DNA of 64,000 nucleotides from Flavihumibacter petaseus NBRC 106054 (lineage in GTDB: Bacteria; Bacteroidota; Bacteroidia; Chitinophagales; Chitinophagaceae), in contig NZ_BBWV01000005.1 of NCBI RefSeq assembly GCF_000974785.1, positions 157,687-221,686 on the forward strand, read 5' to 3'. A program made the translations under genes and the position numbers. Under the pieces are notes generated by a model that saw only the letters and a program-made list of their open reading frames with translations, ran no database searches and was not told where the DNA came from. Shown here in pieces: positions 17,649 through 26,642 of this stretch (the first letter of the stretch is position 1; the number at the start of each line of letters is the position of its first letter).

Positions 17649-18885
17649 ATACGCGGCGTCGCTGCTGCTCCTGCTGCCGTTGCAATTGCTGGCGCAGGAG
17701 ACACCGGTGCTGCCGCTAGACACGATACTGCAGCGGATCGAGCGCAATAATGTACTGTTACAGTCCTTCGCGCTGAAAGCAGAAAGCTATAAATACACCG
17801 CGGATGCCGCTACTGCGTGGATGCCCCCGATGGTAGGCGTCGGCACCTTTATGACACCTTATCCCGGCCAGGAAATCATGGACACGCGGGACAAGGGCAA
17901 CCTGATGCTGCAGATCGAACAGGACATTCCGAATCCGGCAAAGCTGGCGGCAAAAAAACGCTTTATCGCCTCGCAGGGCAACGTCGATCGTGCAACGCGG
18001 GATATCACGCTTAATGACCTGAAATCGCAGGCCAGGCGATTGTACAGCAACTGGCTGATTGCCGGCAAACGGATAAGTGTGCTGGAGGAGAATGAGAAGT
18101 TGCTCGTGATGATGAAGAAAATTGAAGAGGTCCGTTATCCCTATAACCAATCCCCACTGGGAAATGTGTACAAGGCCAATGCCGGGATCGAGGAGAACCG
18201 CAACATGATCCGGATGCAACAGGGGGAAATAGCCAAAGCCAGGGCGTGGCTCAACAGCCTGATGAACGCAGCAGGTAATGATTCTTTCGACATCGATACC
18301 ACCTATCAGCCCTTATTCAATCCTATGACTACCTATGATACGCTGGCACTGTCCGGCATCCGGAAAGATGTGTTTAGAATGGATGAAAGCATCCGTTCGA
18401 TGACCCTGAATATCGAAAGCATGAAAATGCAGAAGAAACCCGACTTCCGGATCCGGTATGACAACATGTACCCACTGGGATCCGGTATGCCGACTGCTTT
18501 CAGCATTATGGGCATGGCAACTATCCCGATAGCACCATGGGCTTCCAGGATGTACAAATCGGAAATAAAATCGATGCAGCTCAATATTGAGAGCATGCAG
18601 AAGGAAAGATCCGCTATGCTGCAGGAAACCCAGGGAATGCTGTACGGTATGCAGTATGAGATCCAAACCATGCAGACCAGGGTAAAAGCAACGGAAGACA
18701 AAGTGATCACTGCCTTGAAACAGGCGCTGGATGCGAACTTCATCACTTACCAGGAAAACAGGATGCAGCTGACACAGGTAATTGATTCCTGGGAGGCGCT
18801 GACCATGATGCAGATGACGGTGCTGGATGACAAACTGAAATTGTATGAAATGATCATTGAATATGAAAAAGCACTATACCGGTAA
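17632..18885 (+). CDS. TolC/CusC-like outer-membrane efflux channel
   Basis: Outer-membrane factor completing the Cus-type tripartite pump. The start is set at ATG 17632 (MKYITEYAASLLLLLP), which gives a clean signal peptide ending LLAQ; the longer frame from 17599 adds an unlikely leader. The 417-residue protein has the two OEP halves (about 40-220 and 245-415), with long amphipathic helices rich in Met, Gln and Glu. It overlaps the pump gene by 17 bases upstream and the first adaptor gene by 23 bases downstream. This is tight coupling across the whole operon. The methionine-rich helices (MTLNIESMKMQ, EIKSMQLNIESMQ) are unusual and would suit soft-metal passage. Confidence 0.88.
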   Translation: MKYITEYAASLLLLLPLQLLAQETPVLPLDTILQRIERNNVLLQSFALKAESYKYTADAATAWMPPMVGVGTFMTPYPGQEIMDTRDKGNLMLQIEQDIPNPAKLAAKKRFIASQGNVDRATRDITLNDLKSQARRLYSNWLIAGKRISVLEENEKLLVMMKKIEEVRYPYNQSPLGNVYKANAGIEENRNMIRMQQGEIAKARAWLNSLMNAAGNDSFDIDTTYQPLFNPMTTYDTLALSGIRKDVFRMDESIRSMTLNIESMKMQKKPDFRIRYDNMYPLGSGMPTAFSIMGMATIPIAPWASRMYKSEIKSMQLNIESMQKERSAMLQETQGMLYGMQYEIQTMQTRVKATEDKVITALKQALDANFITYQENRMQLTQVIDSWEALTMMQMTVLDDKLKLYEMIIEYEKALYR

Positions 18886-20089
18886 CATCTTATTTATGGC
18901 GCTGTTGCTATCGGCACTGGCGGGTTGCAAAATCAAAGACCGCGAGCCGGAGAAAAGTGGCCACGCCGCTAAACATGACCTGCGCATCGACAGCAATATC
19001 ATCGCGGCAGCGCAGCCGGTAACTATTCGGATCAGTTCCGGCATACCGGTGATACAACCCGATTCCGGCATGAAGGTGTTTTCCGTAACCATCAGGGGAA
19101 CGGTCACTTATGATACCAGGAATGAAACCAGCATTTCCAGCAGGGTAAACGGCCGGATCGAGAAGCTTTACGTGAAATATAATTTCCAGCCTGTGAAGAA
19201 AGGGCAGCGCATCCTTGAAATCTATGCTCCGGAACTCGCGGCAGCACAACGCGAGCTGTTGTACATCTCCCAATCCGGTAATGCTGGTGATCTGTTGCAG
19301 CGGGCAAGGCAGCGATTACTGTTATTGGGCATGCTGCCGGGGCAGATCGATCAGCTGATCAGAACAGGGAATGTGTTGTACCGTGTGCCTGTGTACAGCA
19401 ACGCCGATGGCTATATCCTCGAAAAACAGGCAGCTGCAATTGCGGGTATACCCACCATAAGGTCCCTTAATGTATCCGGTGCTGATGAGATGAACCAGAT
19501 GAATGGCTCTGCCGCAGAAACTTCGAACAGTGATGGTACCGCCAAAATCACAGCACCACCGGTCATGCTGCGGGAGGGGCAGTATATCAGTGCAGGACAA
19601 TCGCTGTATACCATCTACCAGGAGAAAGACCTCGTAGCGGCTTTCGCATTGCGGCCGGAACAGGCAGCCCACATCAAAAACGGTTCAAAGCTGTTGATCC
19701 GCGCCGAAGGACAACCGGAGAAATTAATACCCGGGTTTATCGGGCTGATCCAGCCGGTTGTCAATTCCGGTGAAAACTTCACGCTGGCCAGGGTTTACCT
19801 GAGGAACAGCGGACTCCTGCCGGGACAAATCGTCAGTGCAACCATTCCCCTGGTGCATCCATCCGGATGGTGGATACCTCAAAAAGCCGTTTGGCGATCC
19901 GGAAATAACAGTATCGTGTTCAGAAAAGAAAAAACAGCTTTCGTTCCTCAAACAGTGAGAACCGGAATTGAAGCTGAAGGCTGGGTACAGGTACTAACGC
20001 CGATTGGCGATTGGCTGTTGGCCGAAAATGCCTGGTACCTGGTGGATAGTGAGAGTTTCCTTTCGACGGACAGTCAAAAAAAGCAATAG
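18863..20089 (+). CDS. CusB-like periplasmic adaptor lipoprotein (first of two)
   Basis: Membrane-fusion protein linking the CusA pump to its channel. The start is set at ATG 18863; the longest frame uses a TTG six bases earlier. The lipoprotein signal has Cys22 (ALAGC). Domain order is the usual one: barrel-sandwich hybrid halves around RVNGRIEKLYVKYNFQPVKKGQ (about 95-115) and LREGQYISAGQSLYTIYQEKDL (about 230-252), with a short helical hairpin between them, then beta-barrel and membrane-proximal domains. Unlike the next gene, it has no heavy-metal-binding CxxC domain. Having two non-identical adaptors suggests a mixed adaptor ring. Confidence 0.87.
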   Translation: MKKHYTGNILFMALLLSALAGCKIKDREPEKSGHAAKHDLRIDSNIIAAAQPVTIRISSGIPVIQPDSGMKVFSVTIRGTVTYDTRNETSISSRVNGRIEKLYVKYNFQPVKKGQRILEIYAPELAAAQRELLYISQSGNAGDLLQRARQRLLLLGMLPGQIDQLIRTGNVLYRVPVYSNADGYILEKQAAAIAGIPTIRSLNVSGADEMNQMNGSAAETSNSDGTAKITAPPVMLREGQYISAGQSLYTIYQEKDLVAAFALRPEQAAHIKNGSKLLIRAEGQPEKLIPGFIGLIQPVVNSGENFTLARVYLRNSGLLPGQIVSATIPLVHPSGWWIPQKAVWRSGNNSIVFRKEKTAFVPQTVRTGIEAEGWVQVLTPIGDWLLAENAWYLVDSESFLSTDSQKKQ

Positions 20090-20091
20090 AA

Positions 20092-21309
20092 ATGCGACGA
20101 ATAGCATTCATAAAAAATCTGGCTGCTGTTGCCATCTTACCAGCAGTGTTGCTGATGGCCTGCAGCAGCGATAATAAAGGATCGGCTAAAAGCAAAAAAA
20201 AGCAGACCTATACCTGTTCTATGCATCCGCAGATCGTACAGGAGGCTCCCGGAACCTGTCCCATTTGTGGAATGGATCTCGTGCCTTTTGACAAGAACAA
20301 TGCCGTGTCATTTCTCACTTTAAATGAAAGCCAGGTGGCGCTGGCCAATATCAGTACGGTACTGGTGGGTAGCGGTGATTTTGCCGCTTCCAAATCGCTT
20401 AATGGGCGACTGGTGGTGGATCCGGAGCAGACCACCGTGATCTCCAGCCGCATGCAGGGAAGAATTGAGAATCTGTACATTAAGGAACTGGGCAGAAAGG
20501 TGGAACGGGGCCAACCACTGTACCGGATCTACTCAGAACAACTGGCTGTATTGCAACAGGAATTCCTGTTGGCAGTTGCACAGGCGAAACAATTTCCGGA
20601 AGACGAACGTTTCCGGCAGATTGAAAAGGCAGCCCGGCAGAAACTGTTGCTCTATTCCCGCACTCCGGCTCAACTGGACCAACTGATCAGTGCTCAGAAA
20701 ACCGATCCCTTTGTAATCTATCCCGCCCCGTCAGGTGGTGTGGTGTCGGAACTGATGGTGACGGAAGGGCAATATGTAGCTGAAGGTGGTGGCATCATGC
20801 GGCTGGAAGGATATGACAAATTATGGGTAGAAGCCGATGCATATCCTGCCGATCTTGCTTCAATAACTATCGGACAGCCTGTTACCGTTATCATTCCCGG
20901 GTGGGAAGAACAACCACAAAACATGACCATTCAGTTTATCAATCCATCATATCAGGCCGGAAGTCAGCTCACCCAGGTCAGGGGCTCCATTTCGAATCCC
21001 GGCAACCACTGGCAGCCGGGATTACAGGCACGCATATCAATACCCCACCGGCAACCGGGCAAATCACTGATCCTGCCTGTCAATGCAGTGATCCGTGAAG
21101 GGAAAGGCTTGCATGTATGGCTGGAGACGGCGAAGGGAAGATTCGAACCCCGGATGATTCAGGCAGGTGCGGAAACCGAGGCCATGATCGAAGTGCTGGG
21201 GGGACTGGAAACGGGTGATCGTGTAGTGGTGACCGGGGCTTACCTGCTGAACAGTGAATTCATTTTGAAAAAAGGTGCGGATCCTATGACCGGTCACCAT
21301 CATCAATAG
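20092..21309 (+). CDS. CusB-like periplasmic adaptor with N-terminal heavy-metal-binding domain (second of two)
   Basis: Second membrane-fusion lipoprotein (Cys24 in LLMAC). Residues about 40-65 form a YHS-like heavy-metal-binding domain with the motifs YTCSMHPQIV and GTCPICGMDLVP, found in many Bacteroidota CusB proteins. After that come the standard adaptor domains: RMQGRIENLYIKELGRKVERGQ as lipoyl half one, a helical hairpin, then SELMVTEGQYVAEGG as half two. It starts two bases after the stop of the first adaptor. The Met/Cys domain probably delivers Cu(I)/Ag(I) to the pump. The His-rich C-terminus (GHHHQ) is another possible ligand. Confidence 0.9.
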   Translation: MRRIAFIKNLAAVAILPAVLLMACSSDNKGSAKSKKKQTYTCSMHPQIVQEAPGTCPICGMDLVPFDKNNAVSFLTLNESQVALANISTVLVGSGDFAASKSLNGRLVVDPEQTTVISSRMQGRIENLYIKELGRKVERGQPLYRIYSEQLAVLQQEFLLAVAQAKQFPEDERFRQIEKAARQKLLLYSRTPAQLDQLISAQKTDPFVIYPAPSGGVVSELMVTEGQYVAEGGGIMRLEGYDKLWVEADAYPADLASITIGQPVTVIIPGWEEQPQNMTIQFINPSYQAGSQLTQVRGSISNPGNHWQPGLQARISIPHRQPGKSLILPVNAVIREGKGLHVWLETAKGRFEPRMIQAGAETEAMIEVLGGLETGDRVVVTGAYLLNSEFILKKGADPMTGHHHQ

Positions 21310-21336
21310 GCAAAAAAATCATAATCAACCAAAGCA

Positions 21337-21891
21337 ATGAAAACAATCAACACGACCATGACGGCATTAACAGCATTGATCTTTATGGTGTCTTGCGGGG
21401 AAGGAAAAACTGACCGGAACGCCGGTCATGAGGGTCATGACAGTACGGCAACGGCAACTGCTCCTGCAGCAGCAACTCCGGAAAAGGCGAAATTCAAAGA
21501 AGACAAGCTCAATGCCGTCTACCAGCACTACATTCACCTCACCACAGCCTTGACCAATGATGATGCGAATGAAGCCAGCGTAGCGGCTAATGCGATTGAG
21601 GCCGGTAGCAAGGAAATGGCCGATGGCGTGACCTTGGCGGCCAGCGCGGCAAAGATCTCGTCAGCAACCGATATCAATGCCCAGCGGGAAGCGTATTCAA
21701 CCATGAGCGATGCATTGATCACGCTGGCGAAAAAATCGGGACTATCTAGTGGCGAGTTGTATATCGATTTCTGTCCCATGGCGCTGAACGATAAAGGCGC
21801 CTATTGGATTAGTTCCGGCAGGAAGATTGTCAATCCGTATTTCGGTGAGAAAATGAAAACCTGCGGGGAAGTGAAAGACAGTATCAAATAA
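21337..21891 (+). CDS. DUF3347 lipoprotein (second of two)
   Basis: A 184-residue paralogue of the DUF3347 protein encoded at 13822. The lipoprotein signal has Cys20 (FMVSC), then a His-rich linker (NAGHEGHDS), then the helical DUF3347 domain. It ends with YIDFCPMALNDKGAYW and NPYFGEKMKTCG, and the CPM and final Cys are conserved between the two copies. It lies 27 bases after the second adaptor. The likely role is a periplasmic copper/silver carrier. Keeping two diverged copies in one operon suggests separate partners, for example one for each adaptor. Confidence 0.88.
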   Translation: MKTINTTMTALTALIFMVSCGEGKTDRNAGHEGHDSTATATAPAAATPEKAKFKEDKLNAVYQHYIHLTTALTNDDANEASVAANAIEAGSKEMADGVTLAASAAKISSATDINAQREAYSTMSDALITLAKKSGLSSGELYIDFCPMALNDKGAYWISSGRKIVNPYFGEKMKTCGEVKDSIK

Positions 21892-21901
21892 TTCCATTAC
21901 C

Positions 21902-22486
21902 ATGATTTCTCAAACAATGAAATACCTATTGCGTTTATCAGTTATACTGCTCTTCCTGGTAACGGGATCTTTGGAAGCCAGTGCGCAGGCAACTGAAGTG
22001 TGTTATAACCCCAACCTGGTAAAAGATACATCAAAAAAGAGCATCAACGCTATGGCGGTGGGGGTTGTTTCGGGGGATAGCATCAGGATAGCTTATCATT
22101 CACCTGCTGTGAGAAAAAGAGTGATTTGGGGCGGACTCGTGCCCTATGATGAAGTTTGGGTGACCGGCGCCCACGATGCAACGACCATTGAAATCGGAAA
22201 GACGATGATCATCGCCGGCAAGGAACTGGCCCCGGGAAAGTATGCCTTGTTTACCATTCCCGGCAAAAAGGAATGGATGGTCATCATCAACCGTCACTGG
22301 CAACAACACCTGGCCTCGGAATACGATCAGAAAGATGATGCTGTCAGGCTGAAAGTCAGGCCGAAAAAAAATGGGCATACCGAGCGATTGCAGTACTTTA
22401 TCACCGGCACCACCAGAAATGCGGGTAAGATTGCGATGGCCTGGGAACAAATTATAATCGAATTTCCATTCAGCATAAACAATTGA
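21902..22486 (+). CDS. DUF2911 domain protein
   Basis: A 194-residue exported protein (signal peptide ends near EASAQ; the start could be ATG 21902 or 21917). It contains the DUF2911 fold common in Bacteroidota: DSIRIAYHSPAVRKR, WGGLVPYDEVWVTGAHDATTIE, GKELAPGKYALFTIPG, then WMVIINRHWQQH. The function is unknown. Its placement between the second DUF3347 gene and the copper ATPase, ten bases after the former, ties it to metal resistance here, although the family also appears in other settings. Confidence 0.87.
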   Translation: MISQTMKYLLRLSVILLFLVTGSLEASAQATEVCYNPNLVKDTSKKSINAMAVGVVSGDSIRIAYHSPAVRKRVIWGGLVPYDEVWVTGAHDATTIEIGKTMIIAGKELAPGKYALFTIPGKKEWMVIINRHWQQHLASEYDQKDDAVRLKVRPKKNGHTERLQYFITGTTRNAGKIAMAWEQIIIEFPFSINN

Positions 22487-22488
22487 TC

Positions 22489-24531
22489 ATGGAACATCAG
22501 CACCAACATAAACCGCAGCACCTGCAAGAACATCAGCATCAGCACCAGCACCAGGAACAGCATAATGTTCCCATGGGCCATGCCGGTCATGATCATCATG
22601 CGATGATGATCAACGATTTCAAAAAAAGGTTTTACATCGTGCTGGTGCTGACGGTACCGGTGATGCTGTTATCGGAAATGATCCAGCACTGGCTGAAAAT
22701 TCATTTCAGTTTCCCGGGAAGTCAATATGTTCTGCTGTTACTTTCTTCCATTATCTTTTTTTATGGTGGCTGGCCCTTTTTGAAGGGGTGGTGGGAAGAA
22801 ATAAAAAACAGGGCGCCCGGTATGATGACCCTGATCGGCTTTGCCATTACCGTTGCCTATGGGTATAGTGTGGCGACAATATTCGGCCTGCAGGGGATGG
22901 ATTTCTTTTGGGAGCTGGCAACGTTGATACTGATCATGTTGCTGGGTCATTGGATCGAAATGAAATCCATTGCAGGGGCATCCCGGGAACTGGAGTTGCT
23001 GGTTCAGCTGATGCCTGATGATGCCCACCTTGTTCACGGCGAACAAGTGATGGACGTGAAAACAGCTACGCTGAAAGAAAATGATGTCATCCTCATCAAG
23101 CCGGGGGAGAAAGTAGCAGCTGACGGACTGATCGCTTCCGGAGAAAGCTATGTGAACGAAAGCCTGCTTACCGGTGAATCGAAACCGGTAGAGAAGAAAA
23201 AGGGCGATAAGGTTATTGCCGGTTCTATCAATGGCAATGGTGCAATCAGGGTGACCGTTTTGCATGGCGTAAAGGATTCTTATCTCTCCCAGGTGATCCG
23301 GCTGGTGCAGGACGCGCAACAATCGAAGTCGCGAACGCAGCTCCTGGCAGATACAGCAGCCCGCTGGCTGACCCTGATCGCTATCGTGGCGGGTCTGGTT
23401 ACTTTTTTCATCTGGTATCTTTCCGGGAGCACGTTGGCATTTGCCATCGAAAGGATGGTAACAGTTATTGTCATTTGTTGCCCGCACGCATTGGGATTGG
23501 CCATTCCGCTGGTTGTGGCTAAATCTACTTCTTTGTCTGCCCGAAATGGCTTGCTGATCAAAAATCGGACTGCCTTTGAGAATTCCCGTAAAATAACCAC
23601 GCTGGTATTTGACAAGACTGGTACGTTGACCATTGGAAAATTTGAAGTATCGAAAATCGTCGTCCTGCTGAACGAACTTACTGAAACGGATTTGCTGCGG
23701 TATGCCGCCGCACTGGAGCAGAACTCCGAACATCCCATTGCCACAGGTATTCTGCAGAAAGCTAAAGCATCTTCTGTACCTGTACCGCTGGCTGAAAACT
23801 TTACGGCCATTACGGGGAAAGGAGTGGAGGCAATAGTAGAAGGCCGGCTGGTCAAAGTGGTGAGTCCTGGTTATTTGAAGGAAACCAACATCTCCATTCC
23901 CGGTAGCTTTCGTCCCGCAGCAGATGAAACAGTGGTTTTTGTGCTCCTGGACGACAGGCTGGCGGGATATATTTCGCTGGCCGATACCATCCGGCCGGAG
24001 TCCGCGGAAGCCATTCAGACCCTGCGTGAAAACGGGATCAGATCGGTGTTGCTTACTGGCGATAACCGGCAGGTGGCGGAGAGCGTCAGCAAGCAACTGG
24101 GAATGGACAGCTTTTTTGCTGAGGTGCTGCCGCATGAGAAACTACAAAAGATAAAAGAGTTGCAGGATAAGGGGGAATTTGTAGCAATGACCGGCGACGG
24201 GGTGAATGACGCACCTGCATTGGCACAGGCCAATATCGGGATAGCAGTTGGCTCCGGTTCCGATATCGCTGCTGAAACCGCCGGTATCGTGTTGGTGAAC
24301 AGTAATCCGAAAGACATAGTAAACCTCATTCTTTTTGGCAAAGCCACCTACCGGAAGATGATCCAGAACCTCGCCTGGGCCACCGGTTATAATATTTTTG
24401 CCCTTCCGCTTGCCGCCGGCGTGTTGTACAAGGCTGGAATCTTACTGAGTCCCGCGGCAGGTGCAGTCCTGATGAGTGTCAGCACGGTAGTGGTGGCGAT
24501 CAATGCCAGTCTGCTGAAAGTGAAGCAGTGA
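22489..24531 (+). CDS. copB: P1B-3 type copper-exporting ATPase (CopB-like)
   Basis: Inner-membrane P-type ATPase exporting copper (Cu2+, or Cu+/Ag+) to the periplasm, upstream of the Cus system. The start is ATG 22489; the TTG at 22483 overlaps the previous stop. The first 40 residues are a His/Gln-rich tail (repeated HQHQ and GHDHH) in place of a Cys-type heavy-metal domain. The TM metal site is ICCPHALG with C331-P332-H333, the CPH motif that defines P1B-3. The phosphorylation site is DKTGTLT with Asp375. EHPIATG, GDGVNDAPAL and the terminal MSVST motif (TM8 ligand region) are intact. Eight TM helices are expected and the 680-residue length is normal. It is the last gene of the operon. Confidence 0.92.
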   Translation: MEHQHQHKPQHLQEHQHQHQHQEQHNVPMGHAGHDHHAMMINDFKKRFYIVLVLTVPVMLLSEMIQHWLKIHFSFPGSQYVLLLLSSIIFFYGGWPFLKGWWEEIKNRAPGMMTLIGFAITVAYGYSVATIFGLQGMDFFWELATLILIMLLGHWIEMKSIAGASRELELLVQLMPDDAHLVHGEQVMDVKTATLKENDVILIKPGEKVAADGLIASGESYVNESLLTGESKPVEKKKGDKVIAGSINGNGAIRVTVLHGVKDSYLSQVIRLVQDAQQSKSRTQLLADTAARWLTLIAIVAGLVTFFIWYLSGSTLAFAIERMVTVIVICCPHALGLAIPLVVAKSTSLSARNGLLIKNRTAFENSRKITTLVFDKTGTLTIGKFEVSKIVVLLNELTETDLLRYAAALEQNSEHPIATGILQKAKASSVPVPLAENFTAITGKGVEAIVEGRLVKVVSPGYLKETNISIPGSFRPAADETVVFVLLDDRLAGYISLADTIRPESAEAIQTLRENGIRSVLLTGDNRQVAESVSKQLGMDSFFAEVLPHEKLQKIKELQDKGEFVAMTGDGVNDAPALAQANIGIAVGSGSDIAAETAGIVLVNSNPKDIVNLILFGKATYRKMIQNLAWATGYNIFALPLAAGVLYKAGILLSPAAGAVLMSVSTVVVAINASLLKVKQ

Positions 24532-24559
24532 CTGCTACCAATGCAATTCCTGTTACCGT

Positions 24560-25150
24560 CTAAATATAAAAGCCGGTAGGCAATCCTTTACCCAGTTTCT
24601 TCAGGTGGGAATTCAACACGCCCGAATCGATCGGGAGTTTTTTATATGTACCGGCAGGAACAACCACTACCTGTCCATTGGAAAAAACGGGGGCTGCGGG
24701 AATAAAAACCGTTGCGTTATCATTGGCGTCAACATCAATTAAATAAGCAGGTTTCCAGTAGCCATCGGTATGCACCATACAGGTCTCATAAACATCTTCC
24801 TTAACCGTTGCCGTCCCAATCTTTACTTCAGTTTCTTTCTTAAGATCGCCGTAACCCGGCACAAAATCAGCGAGTTTGCCATCCAGCCAGTCACTCATCC
24901 GTTTAAATAGCGTCATCTTCACCAGGAAACCTGCTATGATGCAAATCAGCAGAAAAAGGATGACAGCAATGACGGCATCTCCACCCGGCCCCAATACGGT
25001 GTCTATATGAAGCAGCTTCGTTACTTTCCCTCCCATAACCAGGAATTTCTTCCAGAATTTACTGATTACAGCAAATGTGATCAGAACGGGCATAATGAAA
25101 ATGAAGCCGGTAATAACGTGCCGCCAGATAATTTTATAAACCTTTTTCAT
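24560..25150 (-). CDS. DUF502 family membrane protein
   Basis: A 196-residue protein with two N-terminal membrane helices (about 12-34 and 57-78) and a soluble beta-rich C-terminal domain. The order and the phrases VTGFIFIMPVLITFAV, PGYGDLK, TCMVHTDGYWKPAYLID and VFIPAAPVFSNGQVVVVP match the DUF502 family, whose role is unknown. It is convergent with the copper ATPase (28-base gap) and on the same strand as the upstream sterol-desaturase gene, 39 bases away, so the two may share a transcript. Confidence 0.82.
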   Translation of the reverse strand: MKKVYKIIWRHVITGFIFIMPVLITFAVISKFWKKFLVMGGKVTKLLHIDTVLGPGGDAVIAVILFLLICIIAGFLVKMTLFKRMSDWLDGKLADFVPGYGDLKKETEVKIGTATVKEDVYETCMVHTDGYWKPAYLIDVDANDNATVFIPAAPVFSNGQVVVVPAGTYKKLPIDSGVLNSHLKKLGKGLPTGFYI

Positions 25151-25189
25151 AAAATCGCCTTTCCATCCAAATTATCACAATTTGACGGA

Positions 25190-26128
25190 TTAGGCGCGGG
25201 TCTCCACACTCACAGCCGTTTGTGCCGCTGCAGCCATCTGCTTCTTATGGAGGGCAATTTTGGTGGGACTGCCAAACAGGAAGAACATCTTTTGCCGGAA
25301 TCCTTTTGCGCCTTTGATATCAGTCACCATTTCCTGGTACTCATGAAAGTTCAGATACAGGGGGTTCATGCTGGTATCAATCGGGGTCGTGATCCCGTAG
25401 GTAGGCCTTTCCTGCTCGGGGGTGAAGGTGCCGAAGAGTTTATCCCAGAACACAAAGATCACCCCGAAATTCTTATCCAGGTACTTCTCATCTGACCCAT
25501 GATGCACCCGGTGGTTGGAAGGGGTAACAATGTATTTTTCAATGATGGGATGCAGTTTGGTGATGTACTCTGTATGTTGCCAGAACTGGAACAAGACACC
25601 GATCTGGTTCACCAGGAAGAAAACTACCGGATGAAATCCGAGGAACGCAACCGGCAGAAAGAAGAAGATCTTGAAATGCTGCACCCAGCTGAGGCGAAAA
25701 GAAACGGTGAGATTATAGTGTTCAGCCGTATGGTGTACCACGTGGGTAGCCCAGAAGAAACGGCAATAATGCGAAGTCACATGTGCTGCATAACTGCAAA
25801 GATCGTAGATCAGGATGCAGGGAATGATGGTCCACCAGTTCAGCGCCATCCGCCAGGGGACAAGGTTGTACACAAATACGGTGCAATAGATCAGTCCGAC
25901 TTTGATCACCAGGTTGAGCGCCACATTTCCCAGGCCTACAAACAGGGAGCCAAGGCTTTCTTTTGTATTGTATTTTTTCCCTTCGTTACGGTGAGAAATG
26001 TAGATTTCAAGGAAAGTGAAAAAAGCCATAAAAGGGATCGCATACACAATGAGGTCGCCGGATTGTTTTTCCAGGTGCGTAATATGTTCAAAGGGTATTT
26101 TCGCTGCGCCGAACAGGTCTAAAAACAT
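25190..26128 (-). CDS. Sterol desaturase/fatty acid hydroxylase family protein
   Basis: Integral-membrane di-iron enzyme of 312 residues that hydroxylates or desaturates a lipid. The histidine clusters are all present: HVTSHYCRFFWATHVVHHTAEHYN (about 125-148) and NHRVHHGSD (about 215-223), as in the FA_hydroxylase family. Several membrane helices surround them, including YAIPFMAFFTFLEIYI and VALNLVIKVGLIYCTVFVY. In Bacteroidota such proteins may act on carotenoids, ether lipids or sphingolipid-like lipids; the substrate cannot be read from sequence. It lies next to the DUF502 gene on the same strand. Confidence 0.87.
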   Translation of the reverse strand: MFLDLFGAAKIPFEHITHLEKQSGDLIVYAIPFMAFFTFLEIYISHRNEGKKYNTKESLGSLFVGLGNVALNLVIKVGLIYCTVFVYNLVPWRMALNWWTIIPCILIYDLCSYAAHVTSHYCRFFWATHVVHHTAEHYNLTVSFRLSWVQHFKIFFFLPVAFLGFHPVVFFLVNQIGVLFQFWQHTEYITKLHPIIEKYIVTPSNHRVHHGSDEKYLDKNFGVIFVFWDKLFGTFTPEQERPTYGITTPIDTSMNPLYLNFHEYQEMVTDIKGAKGFRQKMFFLFGSPTKIALHKKQMAAAAQTAVSVETRA

Positions 26129-26226
26129 TGCTTGCTTTTGATTTGGATTGCGCCGTAACTGGCCACAACACCATGGTTAAAATGAAAGTTTGGAATGCTG
26201 ATACTGAAAGATTCGGTTAGGGAAGA

Positions 26227-26568
26227 TCAGTTCCACGGGGGCGGAACCAGGCTATCGGGATAAACCGAAGCCAGGTCATATGCGGCAGGCACAGGGTAAC
26301 CTGGCAGGCTGATATCTGAGATGATTCTTTCAAATGATAACCGGTTCATCGTGAACGCCCCGATCTGTACCGCTTGCAGGGTGTGCTCGATACCATCGAA
26401 GTCGTAACCCGTCGTATTGACGGATGTTTTATGCTGCTTTTCCATGGAATAGCAGTTGTTGCTGTCCATGCAATTCTCGGACCCCGGCAGGATCAGGTAC
26501 ACGATAACATGACTGACCATGACCACCAGCAATACGCATCGGGTTATGACGGCTAAAAAATTATTCAC
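26227..26568 (-). CDS. Small hypothetical protein with N-terminal membrane segment
   Basis: A 113-residue protein with a GTG start, one N-terminal hydrophobic stretch (CVLLVVMVSHVIVYLIL), a short Cys-containing loop (ENCMDSNNCYS), and a polar remainder ending in PPPWN. Small Bacteroidota exported proteins with a PPPW-type end are common next to transport genes, but I know no function. It is divergent from the GNAT gene at 26643. The credible hydrophobic leader and clean position make it more likely real than a shadow frame. Confidence 0.5.
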   Translation of the reverse strand: MNNFLAVITRCVLLVVMVSHVIVYLILPGSENCMDSNNCYSMEKQHKTSVNTTGYDFDGIEHTLQAVQIGAFTMNRLSFERIISDISLPGYPVPAAYDLASVYPDSLVPPPWN

Positions 26569-26642
26569 CTTTGCGGGTAATGATTTCTGAATATAGGCAT
26601 TTGTTCATAGAATTAGGCGTTAAACTTCAATACTTTTAAATA

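Noticed and set aside
22738..24135. 465-residue open frame on the minus strand
   Set aside because: It lies entirely opposite the copper ATPase, has no recognisable domain, and has a composition (many Gln, His, Arg, Cys) typical of an antisense shadow of a real gene.
24525..24537. Palindrome AGCAGTGACTGCT at the end of the copper ATPase gene as a terminator
   Set aside because: The stem is six bases with a 1-base centre and no T-run follows, so it cannot form a proper terminator hairpin.
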